This document shows positions 57,276 through 64,000 of a stretch of DNA of 64,000 bases, one piece after another; position 1 is the stretch's first letter, and each line of letters begins with the position of its first letter. Position numbers and translations under genes: made by a program. The notes beneath the pieces were generated by a model, which was not told where the DNA came from, searched no databases, and saw nothing but the letters and a program-made list of their open reading frames with translations. The stretch comes from Clonostachys chloroleuca (lineage: Eukaryota > Ascomycota > Sordariomycetes > Hypocreales > Bionectriaceae), in NCBI GenBank assembly GCA_037952775.1, contig JBANAY010000003.1, positions 14,694,001-14,758,000 on the forward strand. Reading direction: 5' to 3'.

Positions 57276-58482
57276 TTTGAATGATAAAAGTGTGAGTGAT
57301 GTTGAGAAAGTTTTAATCAGATCAAATTGTGAGAATGAGTATAAGAATGTGCGATGATAAAAAGCCTCGAAATGATTATATCTATATATGTGGCTTTCTA
57401 GGGGTGATAAGTCTAAGAAGGGGGTTTCATCGCGGGGTTTAGCTTTTTGCGGGGAGGCCTGCAGAAGCTGGTTTATTCCGGTGGAATTCTCCAAAAACAT
57501 CCCCTCCAAAAAGATGCCCCAGTTTGGTCCCTACCCCGGATTCTCTTGTGCTTCCGGTGTGGAACCAATGCCACTATATCCTTGTATTTCTATGAATTGT
57601 TGTACGAGACCCTGGCAGAGCCTAAGAATTCCGTCTCGCTCAGCCTCAATTACACGGTGCTGCGCTAGCCACCTTCTCAGTCCTTCTTTTTGCAGATCAC
57701 GATAATAGTCGGCTAACAGGTGCCACGACCTGAGCCGCTATCGGAAAGGGGGTCCTGATCTTAATTGACTAGCACATCCATTGCTGAACGTCACGGTAGT
57801 AATCCGAGATCCTTTGCATCATTTTGGGGTAGATATGCACATCAATGTGTAGATAATGATCCAATGGTAGACACTTTTAGCCAGAACTCTCACTATTGAC
57901 ACGACATCTGTCTCCGAGGGTGACTAGTATTGGAGAATACTATCCGGGATGCAGAGTGTTTCAAACAAGGAGTCCAATCCATCGTGTACTTGAGAGCATA
58001 ATTGATGACTGTACGGCTTGGAACTTTACGTAGGAGCGCATGCGTCAGCCGTGTCCCTGATCCCTCCCTGAACCCCCAACGGTATCTGCCCCCGTTTCCC
58101 TAATTCCTAGGTTCTCGGGCTGCACTAAATATCTACCTATTCTGCCAGTACTCCATGAGAAAACTAGCGTGGAACTTTATTTGGAGCAACGCTTGTTGTG
58201 CAGCCGGCTTCCGCCCCAGCATTGCGAGCTGTAACCCCACACCGACATCCTCAAGAAAGGCGCCAATCGCCATGGCTTCATATACCCGCTATCCGAGCCA
58301 ACGTCGCTGCACAGTGATGAGAAGTCGGGATACAGTCACTCTGGAGATATGAGGTCGGAAGAGCGGCCGTAGAGACGAATATAAAAAGCCACTGACTTGC
58401 AAGCCTTGGATCGGTTTCAAGCTCCTGGAGAACCATACCAAACTCACTGAAATAAAACAAGATTACCTACCTCCACGCCAAA
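57276..58482. promoter_or_regulatory. Divergent promoter region, sugar transporter and acetate-type transporter
   Basis: About 1.2 kb between divergent start codons. TTTATTCCGGTGG at 57472-57484 is the exact reverse complement of the 13-bp motif at 49098-49110 and lies about 200 bp upstream of the sugar transporter. No gene is seen. Confidence 0.5.
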
Positions 58483-59304
58483 ATGTCTTCCGATGACAAT
58501 AAGCTCAATCAAACCTACACTGCAGGGGGCCATATTGAGGATCGACGTCAACCCTCACTCCCTGTCACCCACAGGCGACTTGCAAATCCTGCCCCATTAG
58601 CTTTGCTCGCACTGGCAACAGGTAAGGCTCCCTGACTGAAACTATTAGGATAGGTAGTTCCAGCAGAGCTAATTTACGAGTCCAAATACAAAGGGATTTT
58701 TCTCATCTCCAGTTTCGGTCTCCAACTTCGTGGTGTACAAATCCCAAACGTCATGATATCAGTGCTCATTGGGTTTTGTGGGATATCTCTATATATCTGC
58801 GGGGCCATGGAGTTCTTCGCAGGAAATACTTTTGGTGCCACGGTTTTCTCCTCTTATGCCGCTTTTAGCATCTCCTACGGCCTGATTTTTCTTCCGACAA
58901 CAGGCATCACAGCTGCCTACCTCGATGCAAATACGGGAGCGATGAGTCCCGATTTCAATCAAGCAATCTCACTGTACCTCTGGGCATGGTTCATCTTGAC
59001 CGTTATCTACACGGTGGCTGCGATGCGTAGCTCTGCCGTTCTAGTTGCTGCACTTCTTGCCCTTGACATTTGCTTGCTTCTGTTAGCCGTTGGGTTCATG
59101 ACCCAAAGTCAAGCCACAACGAAAGCCGGTTACGCTTTTGGATATATTGTAGCTTTCACCGCTTGTAAGTATAGTCCTAGAATTCATGAAATTAGAGCTA
59201 TGAAACTAACAAAGTTCTTAGACTGGGCTGGTTGTTCCGGTCTCTACTCTGGGGGACTAACACCATTTGAAGTTCCTGTGTTCCCTCTCTACAAAGAGGC
59301 CTAA
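58483..59304 (+). CDS. Gpr1/Fun34/YaaH family acetate/succinate-type transporter
   Basis: Three exons (58483-58621, 58694-59164, 59222-59304) total 231 codons (230 residues). The family signature N-P-A-P-L-A-L-L-A-L-A-T-G stands at the start of helix 1 (split by intron 1), followed by six predicted helices including GLQLRGVQIPNVMISVLIGFCGI, GATVFSSYAAFSISYGLIFLP and the C-terminal YWAGCSGLY. The protein should move acetate or another short carboxylate with protons at the plasma membrane. Length is slightly short of yeast Ato proteins (about 280) because the hydrophilic N-terminus is shorter. Confidence 0.93.
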
Positions 59305-60083
59305 GATCATTCCAAGATCTCTTACCTAAGCTAGCCTTCTGTAAGATTTGGATATCCCGGCCGTCATAAGTTAACTACCTACGTTTGAGAGGTACATTGA
59401 TAAAGTACTAAACATTACCATCATGACTCATCTTACCCTGAGGTTCGCAAGTTTTTATGGAAGATACATTGGAAGGGCACCGACTTCAAAACAACATGTA
59501 GAAAATCCAAATACTTTAATCTTATAATTCAACTCATACATTCGTTACAGAAGAGAAATTGAGTATTAAGTTAAAAACAGCATTGGAAGATGCCAGAGAC
59601 CGACATCTCAACATAATGAATATCAATGCATATATTATTGTTGGCATAATTTTATCTCGTTTGTTACTGATTACTACTTCCTTAGTCTGGCTTAATACGC
59701 AAGAGGAGATTCCCTAGATATATGTATGACCTCATAAAATAATATTTGCCAGAAGGCTCAATTTGTTTCAAAACGCCCACAAGAGAGATTGGGCTAGGAT
59801 AAAAAGAAAAGCCCTAGAATTGGTCACGTTTGTCATGCGGAATGCTATTCGATTTCATAAAATTTACACTAGCCTAATCCCAAACAAGACCAATCGCTCT
59901 GGCTTGGACCTGGCAAACAGCCGTAAATATGAGTTCGTAAACCTGCTCAACGTCGCCTTCATCTTCCTACAAATCAATTTGATTATTGCCCTTGCCTCCC
60001 CTGCGTATTTTCCAGGCGCCCATTTCGCCACATCCAAGTAAGGCAAACCTAACACAAGACCAGTTTTCTCAGCATCGCGTAGC
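59305..60083. other. Convergent 3' intergenic region
   Basis: About 780 bp between two convergent stops. Contains a short segment (59585-59622) resembling 31710-31750. No gene is seen. Confidence 0.5.
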
Positions 60084-61144
60084 TCACTCTATAGTCTGAA
60101 TCTTGGAAGCCCAGTCTTGTTGTTGAAGCCATTCCTTCACGGAAGGCAGCGATATTCCTAGCTTGGAAGGCTCTGTAACCTCATTCCCAGCCAGATGGCC
60201 ATCATACCCAAACTCGGCACTGAATCCAATCATGTGCATGTTATCGGTGGTGACAAGAGGATCTCCCATATCAGAGCTGACAGGCTCACTGGAAACTTCG
60301 ACATCTGTTGCGTCGACTAACTCGGCCAGAATCTTGGTGATGTCAACTAGGGTGAGCCATTCTCTGTTCCCAATGACTCTCTGACCCGGCGGGGAGCGGA
60401 GCAGGCCTGCAACAAGAACGTCTGTGTCACAATGGCTGCGCACCACGGCCAGCTTACCGACGGAAGCGAATCTCCCCGATTGAGCACCAGACAACTCTTT
60501 TCTTTGTGCTGCGCATGTCGTTTAATCATAAGTATGTTTAGCAGAGAGGTAAGAAACAAGGATGGAAGAATACCAGCTTAGGCATAATTTTCCAAGTAAA
60601 ATCCGACATAAAGCACGCTGGTCTTCTTCCAGAATTCGGGCTGGCTTTCGCGACAATAATCCTCGGCAATCGTTTTGCCTTCGAAGTGGTAGCATTCCGC
60701 GTACTTGCCCCCACTGAGCTTGTTCGAGTTCGCCATGCTAGCAAGGACAAACCGTTCGAGCGTAGGGACGCTAGAAGCAGCATCAGCAATGTTCTTGATC
60801 TTCTGGGTGTCATTGTCCCTGGACAAGGCGTCCCAGTTTTCCCCTTTAGCTTCAGCCTCGCCACGCTTCCCGGCGTTGCGAAAGTAGACCCAAAAGTCAT
60901 TGACGCTGAAAATGCCAGAAGCACCCTTGAAGGCCGAATCAAGGGACGACGGATCATTAAAGTCGCATGTGGCCATCTCGACGCCTTGTGCTGCTAAGGC
61001 TTAGAACTTAACAGAAAAAGGGTCACGAGTGATGCCGCGGAGCGCGTATGGGTTTGATGGCTGTGAGGGAAAGTGCTTAATGACAGAGCCCTCTTGGTTA
61101 CCAGTAGCACCGCAAACAACGAGAAGCGGCTGTTCAGGTGACAT
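60084..61144 (-). pseudogene. NmrA-like NAD(P)-binding protein with two nonsense codons
   Basis: The minus-strand frame starts at 61144 with LLVVCGATGNQEGSV, the NmrA-type GxxGxxG, then LRGITRD, AQGVEMATCDFND and GASGIFSVNDFW. ERFVLASMAN and YHFEGKTIAEDYCRE follow, then after a probable GT-AG intron (about 60514-60578) the C-terminal part DVLVAGLLRSPPGQRVIGN ... to the stop at 60084. Two TAA codons interrupt it: one at 61001-61003 (before ALAAQG) and one at 60578-60580 region (after LENYA). Both positions are compatible with CAA to TAA. Otherwise no frameshift is seen. NmrA-like proteins sense or use NADP and regulate or catalyse redox steps. The gene is probably a young pseudogene; a stop at codon 48 would remove nearly all of the protein. 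Confidence 0.75.
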
Positions 61145-62167
61145 GACGAATGCGAATCGCTTTGAATGTATAGAGTATGTTTGAAGTTGTGTCAATTAAT
61201 GGGCCTTGGTGTTCAAGAGTGTTAGGATAGAATAGTACTTGGGAGGTACAGCATTTAAATAACAGTCGCACCTAGTTGAACCATCCAGAAGATATCATGT
61301 CCAATAAATTGCAGGATAAATTAACTAGGTCTCACCGTGCCCCGAGCCCGAGGCAGACTATAGGCACATCTGTCCGTAAATCTGATGCGCCAAATCCGTC
61401 TTCAGCTCGCCCGCCACTCGCGAAAATTTCGGCCAACTACACGAGGTGGAATTTCAAATGCGGTGGGACACGAAACCCCGACGGCTTAATAGATCACTAG
61501 GGAATTGGAATTAATATCTGAATTAGCATGGGAGTTTTACACAGTATTCATGTTACTTATCAATGCATATAATATGATGTAGTTGCTCATCAGTGTTTCG
61601 GTCAACTTGCCGCAGAGCTAATCACTTTCATACATTCATCCTCCGACAGACTTCGTGCTGATCGGGGCAAAGGTCTACTATATTGCGGTATCCCTAGTTA
61701 TATACCATTAGCTTAAGTTGGTGATGGAATATATTTCCAAAAGATCCAGGATTTTGAGAATTTTCTACCTCATTGGAGTACTTAATGGTCAGGCAAACCC
61801 AGGGCCAATCATTCAATTCAATGAGCCGCGCGCCCTTTGATCCTGGAAAGAGATTAATCTATTTTGCTCCTACCAGTCAACTCGGGAGGCCTTTTGATTT
61901 TGCGATAGTGCCCGATTGCTAAATACGCCAAGGTAATTGTCCTTGGAGGTGGACATCTCCCAGGAGATCCACCCCCCATGCTTGTTTGAAGAAATAGTGG
62001 AGGATGGCAGAGAACCCGAGTAGCATAATTGTCATCTTTGTGTGACTTCTGCAACACCATTCAATGAATCGATTGAGCCAGACTTTTTTCTTGTGGATGG
62101 TTAACAACCCATGTATCTTATAATCTATGTGGTCATGCTAGAAATGGCTATTCTACGCCGGGTGCAA
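61145..62167. other. Intergenic region
   Basis: About 1 kb between the NmrA-like relic and the next SDR. No gene, repeat or RNA gene is seen. Confidence 0.5.
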
Positions 62168-63226
62168 TTACAGCCACTTCTCACCCTTTCCGAGGTGAGA
62201 TACAAAGCCACCACCATAACCATCCTTCAAACTAGCCTTGTCGAAAATAGATAGAACAGTCTTTACGGATTCCTCCGGGGTTAGGAAGCTGTTGAAATTA
62301 GGCTCATGAATTTGAAACCGTTTGACCATCTCTGCAATGCCTTCCAGTTGTTCTGGTGTCGGTTCTGTCGAAATGTGAGAGGGGGTTTCCATCACGGACA
62401 CCATGAGGATGGGCATAAACATACCAACGTTGCCTTCGCTTGTGTTCACGACACCAGGGCTAATTCCGAAAAACAGGATGCCTTCGGGGGCGTATTGTGC
62501 ATTATACTTAGCTGTGACCATGTTCATGGCTGCCTTGCTGATGGCATAAGGGGCGCCGCCTGAGTAACCAATCTGGTTAACAAGCTCGATGTCACCTGCG
62601 CCCGAAGTTATAGTGAGGACTTTCTTGCCGTCACCTTTTTGAAGGAGCGGTACGTAGACATTGAACAGGTGAATATTCCCAAGGACATTGGTGCTGAACG
62701 TATCCAGGATATCCTGGGATAGCTTTTGTGGCTCACCACCTCTATAATTACAACGAAACTAAAATTAGAGGAATCATATTGAACTGGGAGCGAGGGGCGA
62801 GGGCTTACAAGGCACCAAGAGGATCAAACGCAGACCACTGGGACATCAATGCGGCATTCGCAATGAGATAGTCAAGCTTCCCGCCGAGGATGCGTGAAAC
62901 CTTGTCCGCGGATGTCTACAGAGGTGTCAGGCCAAGTCAAAAGACAAGCGGAGATGAGATGGTTAATTGGTTTACCTTTAAAGTATCGTAATTGTTCATG
63001 TCTGCCTCAACAATGTGGACGTTTGGCCTGTTTAGCTCTTTGGCAACCTTGTCATCGGCCTTTTTCTTGTCGCGTACAAGACCGATCACCGTGTTTTTGG
63101 AATCATTGGATAATTGGCGAAGGAACTCGAACTAATCAATCCTGTTAGCCGACATCCGCAATGGAGATGGGCACGGTGGCGTACGCCCAAACCACGAGAA
63201 GCACCGGTAATAAGATATGAAGGCAT
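62168..63226 (-). CDS. Short-chain dehydrogenase/reductase of the atypical (sniffer-like) type
   Basis: Four exons in minus order (63226-63185, 63131-62976, 62915-62809, 62741-62168) total 293 codons (292 residues). MPSYLITGASRGLG continues over intron 1 to FEFLRQLS, giving TGASRGLG-F-E as in sniffer/carbonyl-reductase-like SDRs. LDYLIANAALMS is the NAA motif (Asn-Ala-Ala rather than NAG). ITSGAGDI has the catalytic Ser, YAISKAAMN the Tyr-x-x-x-Lys, and ISPGVVNTS the post-catalytic PG motif. It would act in the cytosol on a carbonyl compound with NADP(H). No neighbour shows its substrate. Confidence 0.9.
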
Positions 63227-64000
63227 TTTTGGTGTGCTCGTGCAAAGGATAGACTAATTATCCGCAATTTTGTTTGAGTTTTATGTAACTGACGTGTGTT
63301 GAAAGTTGTAAATACAAGTTGAAAGGCGTCAGAGATTATCGTGGCCTGGCAGAGACGGTTTTATAGTCCCAGGTTCAGCCCATTGGATTTGTAACTCGAA
63401 GATCCAAGCGTGAGTTCGGAGCCTCCAGGGAAGCTAAAATCTCCACTATAAAAGGGACCTTTCCTGAATCAGCAAGCATTCTCATTCTGACTTATAAATC
63501 CATCTTTGGAACAAGATGCAAAACTCAACTTGATCCCCGTAGTTGAATGAATTGGATCAATAAAGTTCGCTTACTGATTCATCACAGCCCACACCCTGCA
63601 TAATAGGTGCTATGTCTCGCAGATACTTGACTAAATTCGAAAAGAAGCTCCGGTTGGTGAAATACAGTTTAGTGGCGGCGCGATGCAGTTGGCTGTCCTG
63701 CTATTGGCTGCTTGTATCAATAATCCCAGTCGTTCCACACCCTCTCCTCGCACAAACTTGCCTCAATACATGGAGTCAGCCCGGTCCCGATCAAGTGAGG
63801 GGTCTTAGGGGTTGCGGGCATGACAAATCTCGGATGTGTGGACCTTTTCTAACTAGGTGAACTCTGTACCCACCGTCGGCTCTGCATCTGTCATCACATA
63901 CATCTCTCGTCATCGTCAGGCATTAGAAGATTCACGCCCGTCTTGACTATGGCTGCACAAGCATTAACAAATTCTAGCACGGCTCACCTGGGGTTAGCCG
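63227..64000. other. Right end, upstream of the last SDR
   Basis: This covers the SDR promoter and further sequence to the edge. Only short incoherent reading frames are seen. A gene entering from the right cannot be excluded. Confidence 0.45.

Noticed and set aside
63612..63860. Short plus-strand frame near the right edge
   Set aside because: No domain, no signal for introns and an unremarkable composition; probably chance.

Overview
The window looks like an accessory, possibly subtelomeric, segment of a filamentous ascomycete (Pezizomycotina, probably Sordariomycetes; species not determinable). The grounds are genes split by 40-120 nt GT-AG introns with CTAAC/CTGAC-type branch points, two Zn2Cys6 transcription factors, a fungal GH75 chitosanase, and an 18-kb AT-rich island whose elements carry C-to-T and G-to-A damage in the style of repeat-induced point mutation (RIP).

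Layout. 1-6.3 kb: the 3' part of a giant ankyrin-repeat protein gene and a convergent secreted chitosanase gene. 6.3-9.0 kb: intergenic DNA and a frameshifted Lys/Ser-rich gene relic. 9.0-27.0 kb: a RIP-mutated nest of transposons. A minus-strand Ty3/Gypsy element with chromodomain is the host sequence. Into it went a complete plus-strand Gypsy (9501-16822, 377-bp LTRs, 5-bp duplication), three solo LTRs of one family (each with its own 5-bp duplication) and a 179-bp solo LTR-like element; a pogo/Fot1-type DNA transposon sits inside one of the solo LTRs. 27.0-36.2 kb: a gene graveyard holding a D-amino-acid-oxidase-like fragment, a GNAT fragment joined to an MFS fragment, an F-box gene with one nonsense codon, an ADP-ribosylglycohydrolase relic and a CorA-like relic. 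Most nonsense codons there are C-to-T or G-to-A changes.

37.5-63.2 kb is mostly intact: Zn2Cys6 regulator 1 with a divergent NAD-dependent epimerase-like gene, Zn2Cys6 regulator 2, a classical SDR, a cupin protein, an MCT-type MFS transporter, an S15/CocE-type hydrolase, a small unknown protein, a sugar transporter, a Gpr1/Fun34/YaaH acetate-type transporter, an NmrA-like pseudogene and another SDR. There is no PKS, NRPS or terpene synthase. The mix of three transporters, a hydrolase, redox enzymes, a cupin and two regulators fits a catabolic or uptake cluster better than a classical secondary-metabolite cluster. A CCACCGG-centred motif recurs in the intergenic regions from 47.7 to 57.5 kb and may be a shared regulatory site.

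Exon boundaries were built by hand from splice signals. For every intact multi-exon gene the exons sum to a whole number of codons with no internal stop.
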